A stretch of DNA of 64,000 bases from Suillus spraguei (GCA_016800925.1 JABCPU010000246.1:37980-101979); one strand, 5' to 3'. Numbered from the stretch's first letter, positions 34,776 through 45,560 are shown. The notes: generated by a model not told the origin, from the sequence alone. Translations and numbers: made by a program.

Positions 34776-35458
34776 ATATGGATTGGAGTGGATGGGTGGA
34801 TCGGATATGTGAACTGGAGTGGATGGGTGGATCAGATATGTGTAGATTGGGTGTCTGGATGTCCATGGATTGGATTTGATATAGACCTGAATGTACGGTA
34901 TATGACACTGGGTGGCCTGTCATAAGTTCAAGAACCCATGCTTGACCAGTCAAGGCAGAGATGTGATATGGAATTTTGGCACGGGGAGTTAAAAAGAGGT
35001 TGTGATACAGGGCTGATACTTGTACCATTATACAGGTGATAAGTAGCATGAAGCGACGGCTACGAAAGTTTGCCTGCTCTCTGGCATTGCACTGTTGCAG
35101 AGCTTGTCTTGCTTCATTTTTGATTGGCTTGTGAGCAGGTTGGGCGGCGATGACAATGGTGGCCATACAGGCCTATATACACTGGCAGATATAAGAGATT
35201 ATCAATAGATGTCACTACCACACCAAGGATTGCTTTGACCCAGGGTTTCCCAGATGAACATGCAAGTCTTCACACAGGATCACATGGTGCAAATTTCGAA
35301 TTACGAATATCAAATTTGCATGTCTAAACAGGCCCTAAGAGTCAGTTTGGTAACTTGGTATTTGCCAGGATGTGCATCTGGCGCAATGTAAGTTGCACTG
35401 GCACACTGCTTTGGCCAGTTGGAGTCCAAACCTTCCTTACCTACTGACCAGCACCACA

Positions 35459-36847
35459 ATGGACTGGATTGATCCTCACCTCCAGAAGGTGATCTACTCA
35501 TCGATTGTCGCTGTTGTAACAATCTGCAGTCATTTTACTACTGTCCTTATGGCTACTGATACTACTACTGTAAATTCTGGTGAAGCAAAGGTGCAGTGGA
35601 ATGTGGCCGAGACCAACGCCCTTCTTGCCCACCTGCTCCAGAATATCTCTGAAGCTGGGGATGGCAGAAACTTTAAGACATCTACATTTACTTCTGCAGC
35701 AGCTACTCTTTCGTCAGCCAACCTGCTGACTGCCGGCCCTACAAAGACAAACAGATGCTGCAGAAACAAATGGAACTCAGTGAGTATATTACAATCCTTC
35801 TAGTCCTACTCTAATAACCCTATACTAGCTCAAAGGGATCGACCGGGAAATTCAGAATTATCGTAGTGTCTCAGGTGCTCATTGGGATAACATGCATGGA
35901 GCTGGAATCAATGGAGAGGCTGCACGGGAGGTATTCAACAACTATGTCAGTTCAAGTGTAAGTTCGGTTGTTCTAACAGACTCATCCTATTCTAACATGT
36001 TAGACAGACATCTCACAGCTCATTGTGGCAATTTTCTAATAGCGAGTGGATATTCTATGACATGTTGGCTCAAATTTTGCCAAGTGGTACTGGCGCTCAA
36101 GGGAACAATGCATTTACTCCAGCCATTGCTGCAGCTCTGGTACTGCCTGAGGATGTTGAGCCTGAAGTTGAAGATGTTGTTGCTGCCGCTGCCACTGTCA
36201 TTGTCTCAGCTGCATGTTCTAGTGCACACCCTGTTACTACTGAATCTGGCATCAAACTTCACTGCCCCTCGTCTTCCCATTGCAGCTCCTTCCACCCTCG
36301 CATCTAGTATTGGCACTGGAAAATGCACACATGACAATGCCTTGGCTGATCTGGACACAATGTCCCATACATCTACTCATCCGTCATTAACAGGCCCTAT
36401 GGCGTCTACTACATTGATATCAGAACCTCCCCCAGCCAAAAAATCATGATCGGCACCTCAAAGAAACATCTTAATGACTAGTGCAGTATGAGCATCAAAG
36501 CTCATGTCTGCCACCCTAGTTGTTGGCATGCAAGGTGCCATAAACCATATCGGTGACATTCTTGACAAGGCTGTCAACAATGCCGCTCCTGTATCTTCAT
36601 CTGCACCTGTACCTACACCTGTACCTGCTCCTGCTCCCCCTCCCCCCCAGTATCTACAACCCTTGATCATGCCATGTGTCTTATGGAGACTGAAGATGTT
36701 GATGTGCCTCCGGCGGATCAAGGCAAGCTGTTGCTGATCTTTGCAAGCAATGAGCGCATGATGGAATTTTACGTACAGAGCCCACATGCAGCACGATGCT
36801 CATATATAAAGGCCCTTCTTGATGATTATGCGTTGAAGCAGGTGTAG
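35459..36847 (+). CDS. Harbinger-2 Myb/SANT-like DNA-binding protein, exon chain incomplete
   Basis: Start ATG 35459 (MDWIDPHLQK) or 35549 (MATDTTTV), same frame. Exon 1 ends at 35779 (KVQWNVAETNALLAHLL, TNRCCRNKWNS). Exon 2 runs from 35829 (LKGIDREIQNYRSVSGAHWD, AREVFNNYVSSS). A further exon carries SNSEWIFYDMLAQILPSGTG. Later blocks switch frame (LISEPPPAKKS, then KLLLIFASNERMMEFY, ending at 36847), so either more introns or frameshifts occur. Same role as the element 1 protein, DNA binding for the transposase. The domain order trihelix, spacer, C-terminal helix matches element 1. Confidence 0.65.
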
Positions 36848-38261
36848 TGATAGTCTTCTCTTGTCGGTTCAAAGTTGTACAATGTATCTCATGCTGTTGT
36901 CTCACTATCTCTCATTGTTGTTGTACTGTTTGCTCATTGTGTTGTCTGTTGTCCTACCATCATTCCAAGGTCTCAAAAATGTAGCATTTGATTGTAGTAC
37001 ACATATAATCTATGCATTGGTACCATCCATGTCTTCGTCCTCATCTGCACTCTCACCATCGCCAAATTCAAGTAAGTCCTCATCATCTACATTGTCATTG
37101 CTTGCTAGTGCTCGTTCAGACAAAACCTGCTGGTATTGAGCCCACATAGCTTCTGCAATATGGTTGCGCAAGTGTTTCATCTCGTTTGGTGCCTCTTCCT
37201 CGTCTACCACTACATCAACTACCTCCTCATCCTCTGCTAGATCTCCATCTGAACAGGCATCTGGTAAAGGACCCTCTTGTGGGTCATGTAAGCATATGAA
37301 GTTGTGGATTGTGCACATAGCAGTGGGAATTCGTGCCTGGATTTGAAAGTTGTACCTTGGCGCATGAATAAGAATATGAAAGCGATGTTTTAAGACACCA
37401 AAAATATGTTCAATAACATTTCTTGCCATGGCATGACGGAGATTAAACAATTCTTCTTTGCTGTGTGGCTTCTCATTGATGTTAGTGTGTGATGGTGTTC
37501 AGAAGGATTAAATGTTCAGAAGGATACAAACTCACCTGATGCTCGCTCGCCCCCACTCAGCAAGATGATAGCAAATGCCATGGTATGGGATCAGAAGCCC
37601 ACAGCATGAAGGATAACTGGCATCCACCAGAAAATATTTACCGTCTGGAATATGAAGGTCTTTAGCACATGCATCCTTGAAGACTCATGCATCAGTAGCA
37701 GAGCCCTCCCAGCTGGTGAGGGCATAAGTGAAATTCATGTCGAAGTCGCATGCAAATAAACAGTTTTGAGAGACGAGACCCTTATGATCATGGTAGGCGG
37801 CACATTCGAGTGCAGGAGGTGTAGCATGTATGTGACTCCCATCAAGTGCGCCGATGGCGTCTGTGAAGAAGGGCCAAAATTTGGGGTTCTCGCGAATTCT
37901 CTGGGAAACTTCATCTGATGGGAGGCATACATATTTTAAATAGAACAGGGGAGTGGTGAAAATGACAAGCATCCTTTGAAAGTATCTAGACAAATAAGTT
38001 AAATGAATCTAGTCTACGAAAACAGCACTCACCAAGAAATAGTCTCATTAGAACACTGAAACCTCTTTCCAATATGCCTGATTGACAGGCCGGTAACAGC
38101 AGTGTATAGGAAGATAGCCAGTTGTTCTTTGAGGGAGAGAGACTTGGAATTGGAATGCCCAAGCGCACGGAGTTCTGATATAATTTTTGCAAAGACATGT
38201 GCATGCACTCCGATGTAGCGAACAAAGTCACGCTGACCATGAAAGTGCTGTTTTAGACAAG

Positions 38262-39143
38262 TGTCTCATTACCGTCTACAGCGGCTACCGAGAAAACCCC
38301 TATAGCGAGCATTACCCCTTTTCGCTTCGCCAGTACCATTTTCGCTCCATGGATCCTTGCCCCTCACCGAATCTTGCTACTGATGTCCTCCTGTCCATTC
38401 CATTTCCGTCTAAGATCCATTGGTGCGTAGCATATGTGTTTCCACTGTTACTAAAGCTACGGCAAGACTTACCTTACCTTCTGTGATGCCACTTGCTCGC
38501 TGCGTGCCTCTTAGCTAAATATCTCTATCTTGCTACCGTTCTCGCTATGTATTCTGGCCGTTCACGGCACATGTTAAAAAGGACTCTTCGCACATTCCGG
38601 TACTACTACTTTTTCCCTCTATGGTACACACGGTACTTAGGAATTGTCACCACTACTGTCTCTAACGGAATAAAGTCTTTTGCCAAAGTCACTGTCTCTT
38701 AAGAATTGTTTTACTGCCACACGCACCACCGCTCTTTACCGCTTTCCCGCGCTTCATCACTATGCTTCACCGCTTGTTTTACCGCCAGTTTCCACGCCTT
38801 ACCGCAGTTTTATTGCACGCACTACCGCAGTTTTATTGCACGCACTACCGCAGTTTTACCGCACACACTACCGCAGTTTTACCACTTTCGCTACCGCTTG
38901 TCTACCGCTTTCCTGCGCTTACCGCTAGTTTCTCACAGACCGGAGGTCACCACTAGCATCTCGCTACCTCCGACGGCAGTCTTGCACCACAGGTTGGGCA
39001 TTATTTGACTATACTAACTTAGCATTCCCTTTAGGGTCGAACGTTCTTGCCTCGCAAGAGTAGCAGACTAGGTAGAGCGCAAGACTCGCATACTAGCTTA
39101 GGCCGTGGTTTATCTACAGACTAGGCTAGATTGTATCTTTACA
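38262..39143 (+). repeat. 5' LTR of the pol-less element
   Basis: TGTCTCATTACC... to ...GATTGTATCTTTACA. Includes four units of ACTACCGCAGTTTTATTGCACGC-like sequence (about 38800-38890). Followed at 39144 by ATTGGAGCCCACCGC, the likely primer-binding region. Confidence 0.82.
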
Positions 39144-39272
39144 ATTGGAGCCCACCGCAAGGGAATCTTTTGGTATAGTTTCAATTTTGCTTGACACCAC
39201 TTACTGCTTTTTTGCACATTACCGCAGTTCTTACCGCACGTTCCCACGCTGTATTCACGCGCTACGGACAGT

Positions 39273-39955
39273 ATGGCAGGCGCATTTTTCATGCCTGTGG
39301 CTACCTCAGACGCAGCTCCGCACTTTGGCGGCAATGCTAGTGAACTACTGACCTTCTTCGCTACTGTAGATCGACTTTCAGACAAAGCTGGAATTACCGA
39401 GATGGCTCGCATCAAGTTTGCGGTCAGATACGCTGACTCAGACGATGCTGATTTATGGAGAGGCTTACCAGAATATGATGGTGACAACTTTGAGGATTTT
39501 GCTAACGCAGTTTTATTGTTTTACCCAGAATGTTGCTTGGGCACCTTTACACGTGCTGTACTGTTGAAGTGGCCGCTCCGCTGGCAGAACCCTATGAGGG
39601 TGACGCTATTGAGAGGCCAGATGCACCGCAACAACCAGCGGTTATGGATATTTTGCCTGCTGCAAGTACTGATCTTGTTTCTGCCCCTATAGTGCTACCT
39701 TTCGACAAAATCGCACCTTCGCCAGCTGAAAACAGCCTCAAATCACTCACAGTTTTCGACGGCACTGTTCGCTCGCACACAGCGGCGCATATTGACCACT
39801 ACCGGCGGTCATCTGACCCAATTTTGTTCTCAGAGAATCCTTGTAATGCTGACAATACCGCGTTTTGCACCCTTTGCAGTAATTGCTCCTTGGCTGATTG
39901 CCTATGTGCCGTACCTGACGCGCGGCAGCCGGCAGACGTTTCGCCAGTTCGCTGA
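39273..39955 (+). pseudogene. Gag-like protein of the pol-less element, frameshifted
   Basis: MAGAFFMPVATSDAAPHFGG, ELLTFFATVDRLSDKAGI, IKFAVRYADSDDADLWRGLP and DNFEDFANAVLLFYP follow the pattern of gag N-terminal regions in basidiomycete Ty3-type elements (P.F.G...L..Y......L...A.......I..A.RY.......LW). The frame shifts near 39540 to the one with EPYEGDAIERPDAPQ and ends near 39955. No zinc knuckle (CX2CX4HX4C) is seen. Later frames toward 40200 look like continued decay. Confidence 0.65.
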
Positions 39956-42012
39956 CATGCTTAGACCACCACAGTAATGAGCCGGACGCTCCGGCGGCTG
40001 ATACAGATGTGTTATGTACTGATTTACCCCTGTTACCGCAGTTTTCGCCGATTTCGGACACAGAGCTTGAAGAATGCGATATTACCGCTGGCTGTTTTGC
40101 ACCCGCAGATAGCCAGAGTACCAAGGAAGACAGCTCTAATGAACCGCGGCACTTTTACCACTTGGTTATAGTACATTTGACTTGCCAGATTACTGTGTTT
40201 TAGCCCCTAACGAAGTTTTAGCTGATTTACCAGATCCCTGCAGTTTACCGCTCGCCCGGATGCTACCCAGCATTGCCGCGGCAATAGTACGAAGCCTAGC
40301 AACCCAATCAAGTCACCGCCAAAGCCACGTGATGATATACCTGCTACTGACATTGATTTTCCCTTGCATTACCGCATTTCTAGCCTTACCACTGTTACCA
40401 AGCCTATTGTGGGCTGGCGGTACTTAGTATTTTCACTCCGGAATATTTACCGCTGCTACCGGCGGCATATTGCTAACCTAATCATGTTCATTTGCAGTAC
40501 TACGGCCCTCCCATGCCAGCATCGCTCTGTGCAAGTATGAGAGCACAACTCGCGGCTTTCACTGCCGGCAAAGAAGCTGAAGCAAGACAAGCGACCAGCA
40601 ACCTAGCGCGCACCTATACCCTACCGCAGACACCCAACTGCAATCTATTACACCGCACATATACCGCTTAATACCGCATTTTACCCCTTAACGCTCTAAA
40701 CACCGTCTTTTTGTATAGGATAGCATTCTTTTACCCTGGGCTTCGACCAGTGACTTTTCTTTGGACATTTCAATAGGATTACTTACGTATAAGCTTAAGA
40801 CAACCCACAGACGCCAGCGCACCACCGGAGACCTTGCCAGCGGCAGATTATTTACAAGATGGAAGTGCCTGCATCACCATTACAATAGCGAGTTCACCTT
40901 CTAATGCATGAAGCAGCACCGTGCACCTTGTTAGTTATATAGAGACTACGGCAACTATGGGAGCGTTTTAGTGCTTAGGAAGAGTAGAAGATGACAGAAG
41001 ACCGAAGAAGCCAAGTCAGACGGCAGTTCGCACAAGATCATAGCGCGTTTTTCATGTTTTCTTGCTGTTTTTCTTACTGTTTTCTTTACCGTAGCCTTCT
41101 TACCTAGGATGGCCGGTGAAGACTTGGATTGGACATGGATTGGATCGCTTATGGACCGCTGACGCACGCTTACCATTGGAGTAGAGTTGCGAAGTTACCC
41201 TGGACTTGGATTTCCTTGCATTATGTGTTTTTTAGCGAAAGCCCCTGTCACCGCTAGTTTACTGCCAGCTCACTGCTACTTTCCCGCCAAGCGCACACAG
41301 TCACGGCATCGCTAGCATGTTCTCACACCACAGGCATACCGCACTTTCCACCGCTGCCACTGATAGACCACCAGTTATCATTCTCGCTACCTCGCAGAGC
41401 ACATTGCCACTGTCGCTGAACCACCACTACTTTCCCACGCCTACAGCTGACACCGCTCAGTCCGCTCACATCACCAGCACCCAGCGGCTACTGCTCACTA
41501 GTTCCCATGGTCCAGTAATCTTGCTAGAAAGTTGTCTTTGCATGACACAAGGATTTCCACCACTGCAGCTATCTCGCTAATCACATTGCCATTGTCGCTG
41601 TACCACCGCTACTTTCCCACGACTACCGCTGACACCGCACTGTACGCTTGCATCACCAGCACCCAGCGGTAACCGCTCGCTAAGTTCCCACGCTTCAGTA
41701 ACTCCGGCAACCTTGCCTATGTCATCATCAGCACTTGCCCCACCATACCACTGTTCCTTAGCATTTCGCCATCTTACCGTGACCGCTATCGCACCGCTAA
41801 GTTCCCACGCTACTACCGCTAGCTAAGCGCTCGCATATCCATGCCGGCGGTAACGCTATCGCACTTTCCCACGCCTCGGAAACTCATGAAGCATTGGTCT
41901 GACGAATATTTGGAGTATATGTCTCTGACTGGGGACAGTCAGCATTTAAAGTTGCCATGGGATGTGACAAACAAACTCACGCTGAGCTTGAAATGGCACA
42001 TTTTTGTATAGG
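39956..42012. other. Interior of the LTR element, no pol genes seen
   Basis: Two kb rich in TTACCGC and ACCGCT words. No RT (YxDD), integrase or RNase H motif in any frame. The last part (41880-42010) has a short frame MKHWSDEYLEYMSLTGDSQ of unknown origin. Confidence 0.6.
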
Positions 42013-43147
42013 TGTCACACGGCAATCATTATCCTTACCCTTCGGCTTCACCGTCCTACTTTACCATGCGTTTACCCCTATCTAACGGTATCGTTCTGCA
42101 CTCCGGAAGCCTCGTTGCAGCTCAACGGCTGTACTGTGGCAACTTTCCTGCGAAGTGGTGATTTTCGGCAATCTCCGCGAACCCATTAGGCATCCACAAG
42201 CAAGATTCACCGTCCGTCCTATGTCCATCCAGTCTCGCCGGTACGTGATGTTTTGTAAACTGTAGTGCAGTCTTATTACATGTCTGCTGCATGTTAATCC
42301 TATCCCTTCGATTTCCGTAGCCATTCCTTTCGTATAAAATTCCTAGGTACCCGTACTCTTTCCTTACTTCCCTCCTATAGTACACACGGTACTTAGGAAT
42401 ATTCACCACTACTGTCAATACAAAATAAAGTCCTTTACTGAAGTCATTGTTTCCTTAAGAATTGCTTTACCGCTGCATGCACCACCGCTCTTTACTGCTT
42501 TCCCATGCTTCACCGCTAGCGCTACTGCTTTCTCACCCTTCACCGCTACACTACCGCTTGTTTTACCACAGAAGTTCCCACGCTTACCGCAGTTTTACCA
42601 CTCGTACTACCGCAGTTTTACTGTTCATGCTACCGCTTACCTACCGCATTCCCACGCTTACCGCTAGTTTTACCGCAAGTTTCCCATGGACCGGAGGTCA
42701 CCGCTAGCATCTCACTACCTCCGACGGCATTCTCGCACCACAGGTTAGGCATTATTGAACTATACTAACTTAGCATTCCCTTTAGGGTCGAACGTTCTTG
42801 CCTTCGCAAGTGAAGCAGACTAGGTAGAGCACAAGACTCGCATACTACATCAGGAAATTCACACATTCCTTAACATGCTTAATTCACTTATCTCAAAACT
42901 TGTTTGCTCTCTCTCACATCATTCACCTGGCATATCTTATATTTTTTGAGTGCGAAATACAATAAAACAAACTTTTTTTTTCTGAATTCATTCACATTGA
43001 AATTTTGGACAAGTACATAGATTCAATTTCACCAAGGCAGTTAAGTGTAAATAAGTCCGCATAAGGGCACGTCAAGGAATGTGTGAATTTCCTGATGTAG
43101 CTTAGGCTGTGGTTTATCTACAGCCCAGGCTAGATTGTATCTTTACA
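42013..43147 (+). repeat. 3' LTR of the pol-less element, carrying a MITE
   Basis: Matches 38262-39143 with scattered differences. Interrupted at 42848-43097 by a 250-bp MITE; the LTR resumes TAGCTTAGGCTGTGG and ends TTTACA at 43147. Confidence 0.85.
42848..43097. mobile_element. MITE copy 1 (250 bp) in the 3' LTR, TA target duplication
   Basis: Perfect terminal inverted repeats CATCAGGAAATTCACACATT / inverse. TA flanks on both sides (42846-42847, 43098-43099). The 5' LTR shows the empty site CATACTAGCTTAGG. TA target and size suggest a Tc1/mariner-type MITE. AT-rich, no coding. Confidence 0.93.
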
Positions 43148-43549
43148 CCAAGCTCACACTGAATGCATTCTGGATGCACAGTAAGTAATTCAACCACCCA
43201 TGCCTCACCAGAAAGTGCTGATGTATGATAGGGTTGTGGGTCCCTTGGGTACATGGATGATACAAGGCTACCAGATGCATGAATGAGGATACTGAGGAGA
43301 AGTACTGAATATTGTATGATCTTATGGTGGAGCTGTGGTCGGTGTTGAAGACTAAGCCCTGGAAAGACATCAGGGAGGTACTCCATAGTAGTGAGGAGCA
43401 CGTGGACAATGTGCTCTTAGAAGGCTAATAAGATATTGCAGCTCCAACTGGCCGAAGCAGCATGCCGGTGCAACTTACATTGCGCCAGATGCACATCCTG
43501 GCAAATACCGAGTTACTGAACTGACTCTAAGTAACTACTGAGTCACCAA

Positions 43550-43822
43550 CATCAGGAAATTCACACATTCCTTAACATGCTTAATCAGCTTAACTCACTT
43601 ATCTCAAAACTTGTTTGCTCTCTCTCACATCATTCACCTGGCATATCTTATATTTTTTGAGTGCGAAATACAATAAAACATGTATATTAATATATCTCAA
43701 CTTTTTTTTTCTGAATTCATTCACATTGAAATTTTGGACAAGTAGATTCAATTTCACCAAGGCAGTTAAGTGTAAATAAGTCCGCATAAGGGCACGTCAA
43801 GGAATGTGTGAATTTCCTGATG
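43550..43822. mobile_element. MITE copy 2 (273 bp)
   Basis: Same ends CATCAGGAAATTC...GAATTTCCTGATG and the same interior with two short extra pieces (near 43584 and 43680). Flanked by AA on both sides rather than TA. Lies 20 bp outside the right end of Harbinger 2. Confidence 0.9.
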
Positions 43823-43869
43823 AAATCAATGCGTTGAATAAAATCCTAGACATGATTCTGCTCGATGAC

Positions 43870-44770
43870 CGATAGGCTGTTGATGAGTCGGAGTTCGAAT
43901 CCTCTATTCCTTCCCTGACTACTTGTTTGTTAATGCGTGCTCCATAATGTCTAGTTTCAAGGCCAGTAGTGGTATTGTTGATATGTTACAGGAGGCCAAA
44001 CGGAAGAATTTAATACAATATCTTGATAGAATTATATGTGTAAGTAAGATGTACCATGTCTCCTAGAAATTAAAACTTATGCGATACCTATCTTGTGGTC
44101 CAAACTTCAACTTGAAAACAGCATTCATGTAGATCCTGTCATCGTTCATTGTACTTGTCATGCAATTATATGTGAACATGTGTTGAAGACAAAGTAAGTA
44201 GTCCTGTTATATATCCCAACGACCAACTTCAAACATCAAACAAGATGTTAACATTAACTGCCTAGTACTCCTAGGCTCTAGTGTTCTAGCCATCAATGAG
44301 ATCTAGAGGATCCCCATCCTCTCTCCCATCGCTCAATCTCTCCCGGTCATGGCCATCACAGAAAAAGACCACCGCACTACCGCATCCCAAATATTACTAT
44401 GCCACCCACAGTCCAAAACACGACGATGGCAAACCATCATGGATTTACGCTCTCATACTTGAATTTTCATCATGGATACACCCACATGGAAATACTGCAC
44501 CACCCCAACCCACCCAAAGTTCAAAAGCCAGGACGGATCGGTGGGTTCACTACACCGCACTTGGGTTATGGAGAGATGCTTCGCAGGACCAAATTAAAGT
44601 CAGTCTTCGATCCTATATAGTTTGAGAGTGTAGTGGCTGATATGGTGCCACAGCGAAGGTACTTCAAGGTGTGGTTTGGTCATTTAATGCATAATCATTG
44701 AAGTGACGCGGCGCTAAGCAAGGAACAACACCCTGACATCTCTCAAGATCCAAGATTTTCAGAAAGACTA
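43870..44770 (+). repeat. Duplicate of 16.64-17.57 kb, including part of the J-domain gene
   Basis: Matches upstream flank and first exons of the J-domain gene at 17097. Small indels throughout. Confidence 0.82.
44296..44765 (+). pseudogene. Truncated copy of the J-domain protein gene
   Basis: The ATG at 44296 starts [19 protein letters not shown], then [17 protein letters not shown] (to 44597), the 15-nt exon CGAAGGTACTTCAAG (about 44653-44667), and the third exon LSKEQHPDISQDP (about 44716-44754) before the match to the parent ends near 44765. HPD is preserved. Exon 4 with the membrane helix is missing, so the copy cannot make the full protein. What follows matches a different part of the window (23.85 kb). 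Confidence 0.8.
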
Positions 44771-44789
44771 TTCAGCTATGAACGCACCA

Positions 44790-45560
44790 GAAGTTATTGG
44801 AAATTCAGAAACATCACGGGAGCTACTCGATCGCGGAGATGAGTCAAATTTTGCTGAGTAACCTTTGTTCTCACTGATGCGCATATACTTACGTTTCATA
44901 GACATCTTCTTTCTGCCCGTTCATGGCAATCACTCACTCTGAAGGCCACTGTTCTACACCCTTACAATAATCGGGCCAGCGCACTGCTTGACATGAGTCT
45001 CTGTTGTTTGGTTTTATCATTTGACAGAACACCTAGCTAGCCCACCGTTGAATATGAGTTGGCTCAAGACACAGTTATGGGCCATGAGCAGTTTACCACA
45101 TGCGTGATAGTTAGCAAGACAGTCTTTTCACCTGAGAAATACTATACGGCATTTTCAGTCGATCCTGGACCAATGTCCAGTCAGCTATCCCAACCGGGCA
45201 GTGGCTCTCAACGTCGCATGGGCCTGCCTTGAAGGTTACATTCAAACAATCCTCAAGTCATTGCCTCCGTCACTTCTCACTTCTGTGAAGCCATTTCATT
45301 GGGTCTGCAGGGCCACTCTGATTACCCGTTATCTATCCGTCACCTCATTAAAGTGTTGATCTCGTACTACAGCAAAGAGAACATCGCCATCTATATCCAC
45401 GAATCCGTGCAACCGTCCTGCAAGTTATCCTCTGCCTAGAAGATACTTACCTTCTAGCAGGCAAATGACGATTATGTTATCATCAGATGCGTCTATTGGA
45501 AGATAGACGCATCCGATGAAGGCATTATCCTTTTACGAGTTGTGCTCGAGGTCTGTCCTC
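44790..45560. repeat. Duplicate of about 23.85-24.55 kb
   Basis: Joined directly to the truncated J-domain copy. Shared words include GTAACCTTTGTTCTCACT / GTAACCTCGTTCTCACT and AAAGTGTTGATCTCG. Includes the exon block of the unidentified minus-strand gene. Confidence 0.8.

Larger units (their letters stand above)
33459..34907 (+). mobile_element. Solo LTR, family M (1449 bp), with CTGGG target duplication
   Basis: Begins TGTTACGACCATGC and ends GGTATATGACA. The flanks 33454-33458 and 34908-34912 are both CTGGG. A second copy, 1386 bp, is at 60250-61635 with its own GAAAT duplication. No coding capacity; it contains minisatellites that account for much of the length difference. Confidence 0.93.
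32326..35166 (-). pseudogene. Harbinger-1 transposase, split by a solo LTR and frameshifted
   Basis: The N-terminal part starts at the ATG at 35166 (MATIVIAAQPAHKP) and runs to HISALTGQAWVLELMTGHP at 34913. Removing the LTR (33459-34907) and one CTGGG rejoins it as MTGHP-DRIRHNLGVNLEIFEQLL. Next come NGMSIEEQLAIFLYTCVTGL and, after an intron, the DDE core FDKCIGAVDGTHIQAF and CDFDFHFIYGLTGWDGSSAD. After the next intron the third block reads RNAIKCIFGVMK, where family members have RN.IE.IFGV, so the catalytic Glu is a Lys. A deletion or frameshift near 32615 then joins to IPHMALCALHNFI in another frame. The C-terminus ends AAAMWADYIAKNA at 32326. Inactive. Confidence 0.85.
30764..35335. mobile_element. 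PIF/Harbinger element 1 (two genes) with TAA target duplication
   Basis: Terminal inverted repeats of about 100 bp: GGGCCTGTTTAGACATGC... at the left (the first 11 bp are tandemly doubled) and ...GCATGTCTAAACAGGCCC at the right. TAA at 30761-30763 and 35336-35338. It carries a Myb/SANT-like gene on plus and a DDE transposase gene on minus, convergent, as in PIF/Harbinger. A 1449-bp solo LTR sits in the transposase. Without it the element is about 3.1 kb. Confidence 0.92.
38262..43147 (+). mobile_element. LTR retroelement without pol, nested in Harbinger 2
   Basis: Two LTRs: 38262-39143 (882 bp) and 42013-43147 (885 bp once the MITE is removed), both ending TGTATCTTTACA. The flanks are ACAAG and CCAAG, a 5-bp target duplication with one mismatch. 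Inside is a gag-like frame at 39273-39955 and then about 2 kb with no reverse transcriptase, integrase or RNase H that I can find. The LTR 3' ends resemble those of the family T solo LTRs. Confidence 0.85.
37010..43405 (-). pseudogene. Harbinger-2 transposase, split by the LTR element
   Basis: The N-terminal part is right of the insertion (43400-43148: PYHTSALSGEAWVVELLTVH, ECIQCELG). The rest lies left of it: GVHAHVFAKIISELRALGHS and LKEQLAIFLYTAVTGLS (about 38225-38080), the DDE core DAIGALDGSHIHA and CDFDMNFTYALTSWEGSATD (37870-37690), LHIPDGKYFLVDAS, then HAMARNVIEHIFGVLKHRF with the catalytic Glu (about 37430). The C-terminus is acidic and ends at 37010. The catalytic residues look intact, so only the LTR insertion, 4.9 kb, clearly kills it. 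The gene is otherwise less decayed than that of element 1. Confidence 0.82.
35339..43527. mobile_element. PIF/Harbinger element 2 with nested LTR element; TAA target duplication
   Basis: Terminal inverted repeats of about 75 bp: GAGTCAGTTTGGTAACTTGG at the left and the inverse ending TTACTGAACTGACTC at the right. TAA at 35336-35338 (shared with element 1) and at 43528-43530. Same gene layout as element 1, Myb-like on plus and transposase on minus, with different sequence. The LTR element 38262-43147 sits inside it. Without that it is about 3.3 kb. Confidence 0.92.

Noticed and set aside
37010..37450. Acidic plus-strand Ser/Thr-rich frame at 37164-37346 as a gene
   Set aside because: Antisense shadow of the acidic C-terminus of the Harbinger-2 transposase.
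45486..45513. Perfect hairpin GATGCGTCTAT...ATAGACGCATC as a regulatory RNA
   Set aside because: It lies in a block that reads as protein (GCVYLPID) in both duplicated copies; the pairing is better explained by coding sequence.
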